Positions 8,528 through 18,522 of a stretch of 64,000 bases of DNA are shown piece after piece. Source of the DNA: Fen-1254 sp963778945. GTDB taxonomy: Bacteria > Bacteroidota > Ignavibacteria > UBA10030. The notes under the pieces are model-generated. The model did not search any database. It worked only from the letters and a program-made list of their open reading frames with translations, and was not told where the DNA came from. Numbering within the stretch: the stretch's first letter is position 1; every line of letters starts with the position of its first letter. A program made the position numbers and the translations under genes. The stretch is from NCBI GenBank assembly GCA_963778945.1, contig CAVZWL010000005.1:1-64000 (forward strand), given 5' to 3'.

Positions 8528-9347
8528 TTCATTTTCCTTTCAGCAAAAGACATATTGTCTTACGGATAGAAGCTATTTTTAATAATGTTGATCAAATGCA
8601 AACATCCTATTTTCTAACATACAAATTATTAAACAATTATTCACGAGTTCCATCTCAAAAGAGATGTATTTTATGAGACTCCTTAAAATTACAGCGGCTT
8701 CGTAGAGTATCGAATCCTGCCGCCGCTTCAAATAAATAAAGTTGTATTGAAATAAATGAATCACATTTATGTGATACTAATTTCAAGGGGATTTAAAACT
8801 TAGCAAAAAAGCATTTATTTCAAAATACGCTGAGTAGTTACAAAAAAACGAACCAATCGAACTCATGCCGCTTATTTCCCCTTTTACAGATGAATTATGA
8901 ACATTCGATAGCAGACCCAACGGCTGCGAACAATCATCAGCTCTTCATGAGCATAGTGCCGGTGGATAGGTCAATTGAAAAGAATCTCGAAAAATTTTCG
9001 GCAGGCAGTAAAATTTCAAACGATGAGTTCAAATTGCTTTTCGAGCTGTAATAGATTACATTGTTCGCAAAATTCGTTTCAAAATAAGGCACATTTCGAA
9101 GAAATCAAAGACACTCGTCGGTCTACGATTCATTCCCCAAAGAATATGATCGGAAGGTCAAAGATGCAGACTATGCGAAATATGCGATAAAGCAGGGGAA
9201 AAGGCGATCTGATAAAACAAACCGATAAAGCGATTCTTTTAAGATTTGCTCGGATGCGGGCTGTATTCAAGTCTTATCTGATTTCAACAGCTTTTATTCC
9301 GTTTCGGGAAATAGCCGCATCAATTCTTTCATTCAAAAGGAGGATCT
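8528..9347. other. 820-bp gap with a partial repeat and possible gene relic
   Basis: Between divergent genes, so it should hold both promoters. It contains a partial R1 element (8719-8765). Around 8963-9230 short stretches read like protein in shifting frames (for example SAGSKISNDEFKLLFEL and PKEYDRKVKDADYAKYA) with stops between them, which may be a decayed gene. An AAAGGAGG RBS at about 9337-9344 serves the Nif3-like gene. Confidence 0.35.
8719..8765 (-). repeat. R1 element, partial copy
   Basis: GCCGCCGCTTCAAATAAATA followed by AAGTTGTATTGAAATAAATG matches the 3' half of the R1 element in the 13813 copy (read on the opposite strand). The conserved TGACATTGTATTCC half is missing. Confidence 0.55.
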
Positions 9348-10208
9348 ATGATAACCCGTTTTTGTTTTCTATCCATGATGCTTACATATATCTGTTTTGC
9401 TCAGGAAAACCGGCCGACCGCCGCTCAGGTGATTGAGCGGATTAAGCAGAACATCGGCATATCCTGGTTTGAACCCACAGTCGACACGTTCAAGGCCGGT
9501 GATTCAAGCGATGTCGTTACGGGAATTGCTGTGACTATGATGGCTACGCTTGACGTTCTTCAACGTGCAGCTGCCGATGGAAATAATCTTATCATTACCC
9601 ATGAACCTACTTTTTATGGTCACTTCGACGCAACCGCTACCCTGGAAGATATGCATGATCCTGTATTCGAAGCAAAGCGAGCATTTATCAAGCAGCATCA
9701 TCTCATCATCTGGCGCTTTCATGACCACTGGCATGCAAGGAAGCCCGACGGTATCCGGACTGGAATGATCCGCGCTCTTGGCTGGGAGAAGTTCCAGGAT
9801 GAGGGGAATGGAAGCATTTTCCACATTCCCCGAACGACACTGAAGGAATTAGCAAAAACATTGAAACGCCAGCTTGGAATATATGCCATGCGAGTAGTCG
9901 GTGATTCTGATGCTAACGTTTCGACATTAGGACTCTGCGAGGGCTTTCCCGGGTTTGAGGCGAACCGGTACGTTTTCCAACTCAATGGAGTTGAAGTGCT
10001 GGTTATCGGCGAAGCTCATGAGTGGGAAACCATAGAGTATGCCGCCGATGCAATCACTGAGGGCAACAAGAAAGGACTTATCATCTTCGGACACATTCCA
10101 TCCGAGCAAGCCGGAATGGAAGAGTGTGTTCGTTGGTTCAAAACGTTTATCAAAGATATCCCGGTCAAGTTTGTTGCAACAAAGGAACCATTCTGGGTGC
10201 CCGAATAA
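9348..10208 (+). CDS. exported Nif3-like dinuclear metal protein
   Basis: 286 aa with an N-terminal signal peptide (residues 1-18, ending CFAQ). The body is NIF3/DUF34-type: ITHEPTFYGH (about 83-92) in place of the usual H-E/H-P metal loop, FHDHWHARKPDG (about 123-134) and, near the C-terminus, IGEAHEWETIEYAAD and FGHIPSEQAGME with the second His/Glu set. Family members form hexamers with a two-metal site and are usually cytosolic, with debated hydrolase activity. A signal peptide on a Nif3 protein is less common. RBS: AAAGGAGG. It stands alone. Confidence 0.8.
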   Translation: MITRFCFLSMMLTYICFAQENRPTAAQVIERIKQNIGISWFEPTVDTFKAGDSSDVVTGIAVTMMATLDVLQRAAADGNNLIITHEPTFYGHFDATATLEDMHDPVFEAKRAFIKQHHLIIWRFHDHWHARKPDGIRTGMIRALGWEKFQDEGNGSIFHIPRTTLKELAKTLKRQLGIYAMRVVGDSDANVSTLGLCEGFPGFEANRYVFQLNGVEVLVIGEAHEWETIEYAADAITEGNKKGLIIFGHIPSEQAGMEECVRWFKTFIKDIPVKFVATKEPFWVPE

Positions 10209-10669
10209 TCGAAACAGCCGGATATTTTTTCCATTTAAAAAAAACAAAAACTTCCGGCAATGGTGATCGGTTATAAAGGGGCCGGAAAAGCACGATTCAA
10301 CATTGTTTTAACTTTGCCGCTTGAGAAATTCCGCTGCTTCGGTCTTAAGTATGCATTTATTGCTGCAAATACCAAGCAAATTACGCCATTACCCAATTTT
10401 TAGGGTACTTGACAAAAGCTTCATATTTAGATATATTCGCATTAGATCGCCGTTCATACAAGGGGTCATTTTTTAAAAACGAATGAATGTCGTGAATAAT
10501 AAGAAAATACCTGTCATTTGAGGGTATGTTTCTTTGAGCAAGTGGAATAGTTCTTTGATTTAAATAAACGCCAGAATGTTTTCCATTATACCGAAAAGCA
10601 GTTAGTTTTGTGCCGGCTGTTCAGTTTATATTTTTCACTAAATCATATTTTCTAATGTAGGAGAAAGAA
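10209..10669. other. 461-bp gap with a promoter-like site
   Basis: No gene seen. It holds a near-consensus sigma-70-type promoter at 10409-10437, followed by a ~230-base AT-rich leader running into the small membrane protein at 10670. No recognisable riboswitch. Confidence 0.4.
10409..10437 (+). promoter_or_regulatory. sigma-70-like promoter
   Basis: TTGACA (10409-10414), a 17-base spacer, and TATATT (10432-10437). This is close to the general bacterial consensus and points toward the 52-aa membrane protein gene about 230 bases downstream. No experimental support. Confidence 0.45.
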
Positions 10670-10828
10670 ATGAATCACGCACAAATGATCTTAATGGTTA
10701 TAGGCGAAATTGTCACACTGGTTTTATTTCTCTATGTTCTCTATCTCTTCGGCGGTATGTATCAGCGTGTGAAACATATGTGTGAAAAGGTCGAAATTCT
10801 TGAAAAGAAACTGGAGAAAAGCGTTTGA
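10670..10828 (+). CDS. small membrane protein (52 aa), unknown
   Basis: A short gene with a good RBS (GTAGGAGA, 7-14 bases before ATG). The protein has one clear membrane helix (about residues 6-28, from MILMVIGEIV to LYVLYLFGG) and then a charged amphipathic tail ending KVEILEKKLEKSV, which reads as a short coiled coil. Reading frame, RBS, upstream promoter and protein-like composition all support it. The shape (one helix plus coiled coil) recalls phage-shock PspB-type or other small regulatory membrane proteins, but the sequence does not identify it. Confidence 0.6.
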   Translation: MNHAQMILMVIGEIVTLVLFLYVLYLFGGMYQRVKHMCEKVEILEKKLEKSV

Positions 10829-11651
10829 GAATATAGTAAAAATCGAGTAAATCCCTTTTTAGAAAACCCGCTAAAGGCGGTCAGGCGAGCGCTGTTGAAT
10901 GGCTCTTCAGTAATTTATTTCTAAAAAGGGCTCTTCAATCCACTCGGGAATCGATGCCCTCATAAGAGGGCGTTGATAGGCGAGTGATTTATTCCAGATT
11001 ATTCAGCTTGAATAATCCGCCGACCGGATTGAAGCATATATGCGGTCTGCTGCTCTCAAAAATCAGTTTTATTCTTTTTTGCACGTCATTCCATTGACTT
11101 TGCGTTGTTCTGCCCATTCAAATAATATTCAATCAGATTCTGGTCATCTCGTTCCATCAATTTGACAATATACTTTCCTGAACAGATTGTTTTCTGCAGC
11201 AGCTGTATTTTGTCGAAAAGACTTTTCAGTTATAAATACATTTGCTGAAATGTGCCGTGAAGTCGCATGAAAAGGTTTACCTAATCAGGTGATTGACAAT
11301 TTCCGTCTGTCAAAATATCTTCCCGATGCGCGACTACTGATTTAATCTTGCCATGCGCTGATTTGCAGATATCCTCATGAAGAATGTTTACTCGAGCGTA
11401 TCTGAGTCTCATCATGATATATGAGCGCCCCGGAAGAATGCATGTGCAGCGGATATCTGCAATCATAAGAGAATTTAGAAAAAGCCAAAGGGGAAGATGA
11501 TACAAGCAAATGCGTGAATGTCACACTCACTTGCATCAAATGCTGAAGAGCAAAAATGCCTTGTGCGGCGAATTCCGGATAGATCGCATTTGTTGATTCG
11601 TTGAAAAAAATATTTCGCATCGGTCTAAATAATTACTTTTTATAAAGGGGA
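10829..11651. other. 823-bp gap with strong inverted repeat
   Basis: No convincing gene on either strand. Close behind the 52-aa gene lies a perfect 13-bp inverted repeat (10853-10865 with 10918-10930) and a small hairpin GCCCTCATAAGAGGGC (10956-10971). The rest (11000-11640) shows nothing I can name. Confidence 0.4.
10853..10930. repeat. 13-bp perfect inverted repeat, 52-base loop
   Basis: CCCTTTTTAGAAA at 10853-10865 pairs fully with TTTCTAAAAAGGG at 10918-10930. Outside it CGAGT (10844-10848) could pair with ACTCG (10942-10946), extending the stem with bulges. It is larger than a simple terminator and has no U-run directly after it, so a structured RNA or a protein-binding site is possible. 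Confidence 0.5.
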
Positions 11652-11657
11652 ATGTCT

Positions 11658-12647
11658 ATGCGATACTACACGCCTGTTTTAATTTTTTTATTTATTTTGG
11701 GTCATTTGAGCCCGCAAAAGTCGGTATGCCAGACAGCGAATCATATCGTTATTAGTGAGGTCTACGGCGGCGGGGGAAATGCAAAAGCGCCGTATAAAAA
11801 TGATTTTATTGAATTGTATAATCCTGCCTCTTCTGCAGTGAATTTGACAGGATGGTCCGTTCAATATGCATCCGCCGCTGGTTCTAAATGGAACGTGACC
11901 GTATTGGACGGCTCTATTGCTGCCCACGGCTTCTATCTCATTCAAGAAGCTTCAGGCGGACATGACACCGCTTCTCTTCCTGTCCCCGATAAAGCGGACA
12001 GCATCAATTTAAGCGCAACGTCCGGGAAAATTGTTCTCTGTGCTGCGGCAATTGCCCTTACCGATACAAATCCGACCGGAGCAGCGATCATAGATAAAGT
12101 GGGTTATGGAACGGCCAACGGTTTTGAAGGCACAGCAGCAGCGCCAAGTCCGTCGAGCGGCAATACAAAATCGATCGAACGTAAAGCACAAGCGAACTCA
12201 ACAGCATCTTCGCTTGCACCGGGCGGCGTCGATGCATCCAACGGCAATGGACAGGACACCGATAATAACTCGTCGGATTTTGTCGTTCAATCGAATATCA
12301 ATCCGCAAAATTCCGCCTCCCCTCCTGAAAATCCGGCTGTTGATTTTATAGAAGGGCATTCCCAAAAAAAATCATCAGCCGCTTCTTATGCAACATTGAA
12401 TAATTTCCCGAATCCGTTTAATCCGGCAACGTCTATAACATTTACCGTGGCGGAAAGAGGGCATACGACAGTGAAAGTGTTCGATCTTCTCGGCCGTGAA
12501 ATTGCATTACTGTTCAACGGATTTGCAGAGCCAAACCGGACTTATATTCTTTCGTTCGATGCATCAAAATTGAGCAGCGGAATTTATATCTATCAAATGA
12601 ATTGCGAGGATAAGGTCGAAACAAAAAAAATGCTTCTGATGAAATAG
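11658..12647 (+). CDS. lamin-tail domain protein with T9SS sorting signal
   Basis: About 329 aa. The second ATG (11658) is preferred because the GGGG ribosome site lies too close to the ATG at 11652. A Sec signal peptide (about residues 5-25, ending VCQ) is followed by a lamin-tail domain: HIVISEVYGGGG, DFIELYNP, VNLTGWSVQYAS, FYLIQE and DKVGYG (about 30-150). After a low-complexity linker the C-terminus (about 250-329) is a type IX secretion type-A sorting domain: NNFPNPFNPATSITF, VKVFDLLGREI, LSSGIYIYQM and a KKMLLMK end. Such proteins cross the outer membrane by T9SS and are processed there. This is the strongest taxon marker in the window. The gene runs convergently into the esterase gene. 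Confidence 0.9.
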   Translation: MRYYTPVLIFLFILGHLSPQKSVCQTANHIVISEVYGGGGNAKAPYKNDFIELYNPASSAVNLTGWSVQYASAAGSKWNVTVLDGSIAAHGFYLIQEASGGHDTASLPVPDKADSINLSATSGKIVLCAAAIALTDTNPTGAAIIDKVGYGTANGFEGTAAAPSPSSGNTKSIERKAQANSTASSLAPGGVDASNGNGQDTDNNSSDFVVQSNINPQNSASPPENPAVDFIEGHSQKKSSAASYATLNNFPNPFNPATSITFTVAERGHTTVKVFDLLGREIALLFNGFAEPNRTYILSFDASKLSSGIYIYQMNCEDKVETKKMLLMK

Positions 12648-12743
12648 TATCAAGTGATCGGCAAGAAAAAGACCTCATTATCTCCGGATGACCTTCGCAA
12701 GGTGTTCTATGCAGATTATTCCGTTACTCAGGTCAAGGAACTT

Positions 12744-13671
12744 TTAAGGAATCCAGCCGTTCGTTCGAAGCCATACAATACATGCTGCAGGCCATCCCGA
12801 TTCGGCGGTTTTTGGCCGGCCCAGACCAAATCCATGACCGCCTGTTTGATAGATATGGAGTTCCGCTCGGAATATGATGCTGGAGCAAAGCCAGATAATA
12901 GCTCAGGCTATTTGCTATTGGAACAGCCTGATCGTCGGAAGCATGAACGATAAACGCCGGAGGTGAATCATCCGAGACATGCAGTTCGTTTGAAAATTTT
13001 TCTACTAAAGATTCTTCCGGATGTGTACCGAGCAGCATCTCTCGCGTGCCGCCGTGGGAAATATTTTTATTCATCGAAATGACCGGATAGACCAAGACGG
13101 AAAAATCGGGACGAGCATCAATACGATCCGCTGACGTATAGACACTGTCCTTGAATCGTGTGCACAGAGTCGATGCAAGATGTCCTCCTGCAGAAAAGCC
13201 CATAATGCCGATTTTTTCCGGATCAAGAAACCATGAAGAAGCATGACGTCGAATAATGCGCATTGCTTCTTGGGCATCCTCCAAAGGACCGATACTTTTA
13301 TCGATCATAATGCTGTCCGAAGGCAGCCGGTATTTGAGAATCACGGCCGTTATGCCGTTCTCGTTGAGCCAGCGGGCTATTTCGTATCCCTCATTGACGA
13401 TCGATACATATCGATATCCGCCGCCAGGGCATATAAGAATAGCGGCTCCTGTAGATTTTTCTTTTGGAGCCTGATAAACAAGTATCTCGGGATCTGTGAT
13501 TTTTTCAATGCAGTCTTTTCCCCATGGACGGGAAATATTTTCACAATATCCGGGACAAGGTATGGAACCCGGGATTCCATGAGGCCAGATCTTTAATGTC
13601 AATGTTTGGCCTATGACGTTGTGTGTCCATATGATGCCGCTCATGAATAAGAAAAAATAAATTTTTTTCAT
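12744..13671 (-). CDS. exported alpha/beta hydrolase (esterase), frameshifted
   Basis: About 308 aa after one correction. The start at 13671 begins MKKIYFFLF, a signal peptide ending near NVIGQ; the open frame extends further upstream but without signal logic. The fold is BD-FAE/acetylesterase-like: CPGGGYRYVS oxyanion region, MGFSAGGHLAS nucleophile (G-x-S-x-G, about residue 165), and HASDDQAVP with the acid. The catalytic His lies in QTGGHGFGLGRP, readable only after a one-base shift near 12865; the corrected frame ends GWIP-stop at 12744. In the uncorrected frame the enzyme would lack its His. Family members deacetylate sugars or xylan side chains. Confidence 0.75.
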
Positions 13672-13812
13672 AGAGTGCCGATACGAAGTGAATGTGCAAT
13701 ATTCTAAACAAAATTTTCTTAAAAATACACAGGAAATCAATACAGATGGCGGAACACGATGCAAACATATGATCAAACACGGGAAACTATTGGATTATCA
13801 CCGCCGAAGAGG

Positions 13813-13922
13813 GCACTCGTACCGTTTCAAATAAATAAAGTTGTATTTCATTGATAGAAATGTCAATGTATTTCGCCGTATATGTCTTATGGAATACAAT
13901 GTCATTTTTTTGGAAGGCACGA
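13813..13922 (-). repeat. R1 element, divergent copy
   Basis: Read on the minus strand: GTGCCTTCCAAAAAAATGAC, then ATTGTATTCC, a diverged middle, and TTTATTTATTTGAAACGGTA near the end. It keeps the outer block and the 3' end of the R1 family but has lost the AGTGCCGC pairing. Confidence 0.55.
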
Positions 13923-13964
13923 GCATAAAAGAGGGCGATGGATAATCGAACAATGATCCGGCTT

Positions 13965-16896
13965 TTACTGTGAAACGTCGATATAAACAGTTCTTTTAAA
14001 GTCGGGATCCGTATTAAGAAATGAAAAGTCGATATTCAGGAGCTCCGCATATCGATAGTCCGAAGCCAGAGCTTTTTTTAAAAAAGCCAGCGCTTTCGTT
14101 TTATTCTTTTGAATACTGTACATATTTGCAGTGCGGAAAAGTATGTCTGCGTCCGTGCTGTCCGCCGTAATCGCTCTGTTTATTTCCGCCTCGCCGTCGG
14201 AAAATTCTCCGAGCCTTGAAAGGAAAAGTGCGGCATAGGCATGGGCTTGGGCATCAAGCGGATTTTTGTCCAGAATTTCTTTTGCAAGAGCATAACCATC
14301 TTTCAGCCATTGTCGAGCTGTATCAATTTGCGTTGCCCATTGATAGGCCTGCCCGATTTTATAATAGAGTCGGTAATCATTCGGATAACTATGGATTTGT
14401 TCCTTGTAATAATCGATGGATTTTCCGGCTTCGCCGCAGACTAATCGCGCCTGAGAAATCAAGTCTAGGGCAAGGGCTGAATCGGGATAGCCCAGGCGAA
14501 TCGCTTTGCCGTAATAGTTCACCGCGTCGCTGTCCGAATGCTTAAACTCTGAAGTAAGGCCGAGGAGATAGTAGTGTCCTCGGATTTCGAGGGTCGAGGG
14601 CAGCCAAAATTTTTGCCTGCTGGAGAGCATCTTCTTCCTTTCCTTCCCGGAGGAGAATCAATGCGTTTTCTTCATGTGCAAGTGCAGACGAAGGCGCCAA
14701 TCGAAGAGCATTGTCGATGGAGTTCTTCGCTCTTGGTATGCTGCCTTCGAAGCGCAGCGACCTTGCGCGTAAGAGAGAGGGCAAAGGGATCTTCTTCTTT
14801 TATCTGTCCGGGAGCATGCATGATCGCTGCTGCTTGCGTAAGATATTCTGTTCTTCTGCGTCAAATCGAAGAGTTGATAATAGCATAAAGCCGCCTGAAA
14901 ATGCGCTTCGATGAATGCATGATCGTGCCGAAATGCAGATTCAAAAAGAGATGCACACGTCTGGAGCGTTTGCCGGTCTACGGAGGGCATCGATGCGACG
15001 GCCTGAATATAAAACTCGAAAGCCTCCGGCGAAGAAGTGGGACGTTCAAGAGCAGGAAGAGCCGGCCGGATATCGAGGTCCTTGATGAGCGATTCGGCCA
15101 GCATATTCTGTACCCGGTAGAACTCGGTTATTTCTGCACCTGTCTTGAAAGAACACACAATCGAATGATTTTCCTGATCGATAACCCAGCAGGAAATGAG
15201 AAATCCTGTTTGCGATTTTTCGATAGATCCGGTAACGATATATTGAGCCTGCATTGTCTGGGCAATGGATTTCATGTAAGCTGCAGAGGGCTCAAAGCCG
15301 ACCGTTGAAGAAGGAGCGATAACGGTGATGTGTTCACAGCGGGCGATGTTGTCAGCAAGAAGTTTTGGAAATGCTTTTAAGAGAGCCTCATCTGTGCCGG
15401 AAAGAGAGTTGGATGTAAATCCTACGACAGCAATCGATGCGGTTTTCGGGAAATAATAATCGATCGCTTTTATTGCTGCGATAGCGAGGGCAAGAAGAGC
15501 TGCAAGTGAACAGGCCGATTTTTATAAGGCGATTTGAATATTGAGCCTTGTGTCCGTTCCTGCCGTGCAATCGTCTTCCTTTCCCGTTTTTCTTTCAGTT
15601 CTTTGCGTAAATGTTCAAGACGATACTGCCGATGTAATTCTTCGGTGTGTGCAGCTTCGTACCTGAGACGTTCTCTGTGTGCACGCTCGGCCTCGTGAAG
15701 TTCGACTTCAGTGAGACGTGCTTCTTGGTGATTGGGATTGATGAGATAGAGTTCCCGCAGCGTGAATAAAGCTTCTTGGAATTCTTCCCTCGTAATGTGT
15801 TCGCGTGCAATGTCGAGAAGATGCATGTGTTTTTCGTTCGTTTTCACTGATCGGTTTTTCTTTCAACTCGCTGACGGCTCTTTCGGCTTTTTCCTGTTTT
15901 TGCCGGAGATCCTCGATCTGCAGAAGCAGCTGCTGTGCCCCGAGATGAAGCGGAAAAACATGAAAGTATTTTCTTTACTTCCTCTTCGGCTTCTTGCAAT
16001 GCGCCTTTTTCCAAGAATGACTTTGGCGTTTGTATAGAAATTCTGGGCTTCGAGCCTCTTTTGGATCATGGGTTTGCGCCTGGGATGCCGGATTGCGGAG
16101 TGTTCAGCTTCAGATGCTTCCTTGAGCGTTTGCTCTGCCTCGTCAAGATTTCCTTTTTGAACGCTCTTTTCAGCCTTTGCATAGAGATTTTCGATTTCCT
16201 TCTTTCGTTTCTTTTCGGATTGAATCTCTTCCTGCAAAGTTTTTTGACGTATTTGTTCGATATGCTGAGCTTCTTCCGTCTCCGGCTGAAGTCGCCGGAT
16301 CGACCAGATGTTTCTCCTGCAAAAGCACAGCACTGCTCGATGGAACGGCTAATGCCGGTATATCATCAATCAATATTTCATGAACTTCTACATTCTCCGG
16401 TACGCCTTTAAAAGAAAGGGGACCCAAACTGAAAACCCTATGAAGGCAGCTTGTTCTTCATTTGCTGGTAGATATCATGAGAAATAAGAATTCTGTTCGG
16501 TTGAGCAAGAGCTTCTATCAGCGAGGCAAGCGTAACGCAATCTCCAACAATGTTATCGTCTTGAACCAGAACATCTCCCATGTGAATTCCGATTCGAATT
16601 TCAATCTTGGCTGACGGTGATTTATTATCATTGAATGTCCAGAATCGCTGCTGAGCTTCGACAGCACATCGTACGGCATTAACTGAACTTTTAAAGTCGA
16701 ACATGAACAAGTCGCCGACGCATTTAAGAACTCGTCCGCCGAATCTCGTACTGAGGATGCGCATAAGGCCGTCGTACGACTTGAGAAGCGTCATAGCAGA
16801 GGTTTCATTTTCGGCAAGCTTTTGCGAAAATGACGAAATGTCTGCGAACATGATAGCGGCAAGTTTCCGGGAATATTGAAGTGAAGTTTCTGTCAC
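13965..16896 (-). pseudogene. class III nucleotide cyclase-TPR protein, multiply frameshifted
   Basis: One gene read in at least six pieces. It starts with GTG at 16896. Part 1 (to 16438) is a class III adenylate/guanylate cyclase domain: IMFADISSFS and KCVGDLFMF keep the two metal-binding Asp, but the stretch GDCVTLASLIEALAQP has Thr and Leu where active enzymes have the Asn and Arg of the N-x-A-x-R motif. Then come a charged coiled-coil/TPR part (about 16330-15550; KAEKSVQKGNLDEAEQTL), a probable membrane helix near 15500, a TolB-like domain (IVTGSIEKS, ~15200) and TPR repeats to the C-terminus (about 14780-13965). Shifts near 16430, 16300, 15850, 15480, 14800 and 14600 break it. Sequence error is possible, but the loss of key residues suggests a binding role rather than catalysis. 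Confidence 0.65.
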
Positions 16897-17049
16897 GAGA
16901 AGCGGCTTTCCCTTTTGAATAAATTTCTCCTAATGTATAAAATACACCGATGAAGGAAGAATGTCAATAAAACAAACAATATTTTCTGTAATGTTCAGAT
17001 GTATGTGCGTGCGAAAAATGCAATTTGTACGAAAATTCAAAGAATCAAT

Positions 17050-17081
17050 AAAAAGAGCCGTTCTTAAGACGAGCGGCTCTT
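17050..17081 (-). terminator. rho-independent terminator after ackA
   Basis: AAGAGCCG (17053-17060) and CGGCTCTT (17074-17081) form an 8-bp stem; on the minus strand it is followed by TTTT. It marks the true 3' end of the acetate kinase transcript. Confidence 0.75.
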
Positions 17082-18353
17082 CATGCAATGTGAAGTTCTG
17101 TCGCGTTACTTTCGGCTGCGGCGCACTGAGAACGCAGCGAACTGTATCGCGCGCAATGAGCAGTTCTTCATTGGTCGGAATGACGAATACTTTCATGCGG
17201 CTGTCCTTTTTATTGATTTCGCCTTCCATGCCGCCGACTTTTTCGGAATTCAATTGTTCGTCGATTTCAATGCCGAGCCATTCAAGGTTGGCACAGATGC
17301 GCTGGCGAACGATGACGGAATTCTCGCCGATACCGCCGGTGAAAACAATGGCATCTGCTCCGTTCATTTCCGCAAGATAGGAACCGATATATTTTTTAAC
17401 ACGCTGGGCAAACATATTGATTGCAAGCGTAGCGCGGCGGTCTTGATGCTCCCGCGCTTCTTCCAGCAGGTCGCGCATATCGTTGGTCAATCCGGAAATG
17501 CCGAGCAAGCCTGATTGCTTGTTTAGCAGCGCGTCGATTTCATTCATCGACATGCCTTCTTTGTGGGAAAGAAATTCGAGGACAGCCGGATCAATATCGC
17601 CGCAGCGCGTCCCCATGACCAATCCCTCCAGCGGGGAAAGTCCCATGGACGTGTCGAACGAAGCGCCGCTTTTAATGGCGCAGGCAGAACATCCGTTGCC
17701 GAGATGTACTGTAATGATGTTTGTTTCTTCCCGCGACTTGCCGGTCAGCTGCCGGTAGCGGTAAGCAACATAGCGGTGCGAGGTTCCGTGGAATCCATAA
17801 CGCCGTATTTTATGCCTGCGATAGAGCTGGTAAGGAATTGCATAGAGAAAGGAAGTTTCAGGCATGGTCGAGTGGAACGATGTATCGAACACAACTGCCT
17901 GGGGAATGCCGGTGCCGAAAACTTCACGCGATGCCGTTATGCCTTTGAGGTTCGCAGGGTTATGCAGCGGTGCAAGATCGATGCAGTCTTCTATCCCGTG
18001 AATGACATTGTCGTCGATTAACGTGGAATTCGTGAAACGTTCCGCACCATGAACAACACGATGTCCGACGGCATGAATATCGTTCAAAGATTGAATGCCC
18101 GGAATTTGTGCTTCCTCGGAAATAATCCATTTGATAATATGATCCAGAGCAGCTTTATGGTCGCGCAAGGGAGCAGCATGTTTCACAGGAGATTTGCCGG
18201 TTGCCTGCAGCGTCACAAGCGCCTGGCTGCCGATACGTTCGATCAATCCTTTGGCAAGTTGTTTGTCGCGTTTTTTTCGATTATTTGCAGATCGGTTTGA
18301 ATGATCTGAAATTTGAGCGAGGAACTGCCGCAATTCAAGACGAGTACATTCAT
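17081..18353 (-). CDS. ackA: acetate kinase (frameshifted)
   Basis: Converts acetate and ATP to acetyl phosphate and ADP, or the reverse during fermentation. The true N-terminus MNVLVLNCGSSSLKFQIIQT starts at 18353. A one-base shift in the poly-T run at 18271-18277 moves to the frame with DKQLAKGLIERIG, after which all family motifs follow: GHRVVHGAE, FDTSFHSTMP, RRYGFHGTSH, VHLGNGCS, MGLSPLEGLVMGTR and FTGGIGENS. The conserved end PTNEELLIARDT is near 17130. The open frame continues to 16930 through a terminator hairpin, so a second shift probably ends the protein at about 17081-17105. Length about 415 aa, near the usual 400. No pta neighbour is seen. Confidence 0.9.
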
Positions 18354-18522
18354 AAATTATCTTTTCTTCGATAAGTTGGTTTTGATTAAAAATGATATTT
18401 CTTCTATCGTTTTGTGTTAAAAAGCCGCTATAACGTACGGTTTTGTTGCTGAAAACACAACATACTGTTTTTGCATTATCGAGGCATATTTGATGTATTT
18501 TTTTTAACTTTAATGGAGAATT

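Noticed and set aside
11281..11620. Two overlapping minus-strand frames of 74 and 81 codons
   Set aside because: No RBS, no protein-like pattern and they overlap each other in different frames; treated as chance.
16930..17080. C-terminal extension of acetate kinase open frame
   Set aside because: It reads through a strong terminator hairpin and shows no family similarity, so it is taken as a frameshift artefact.
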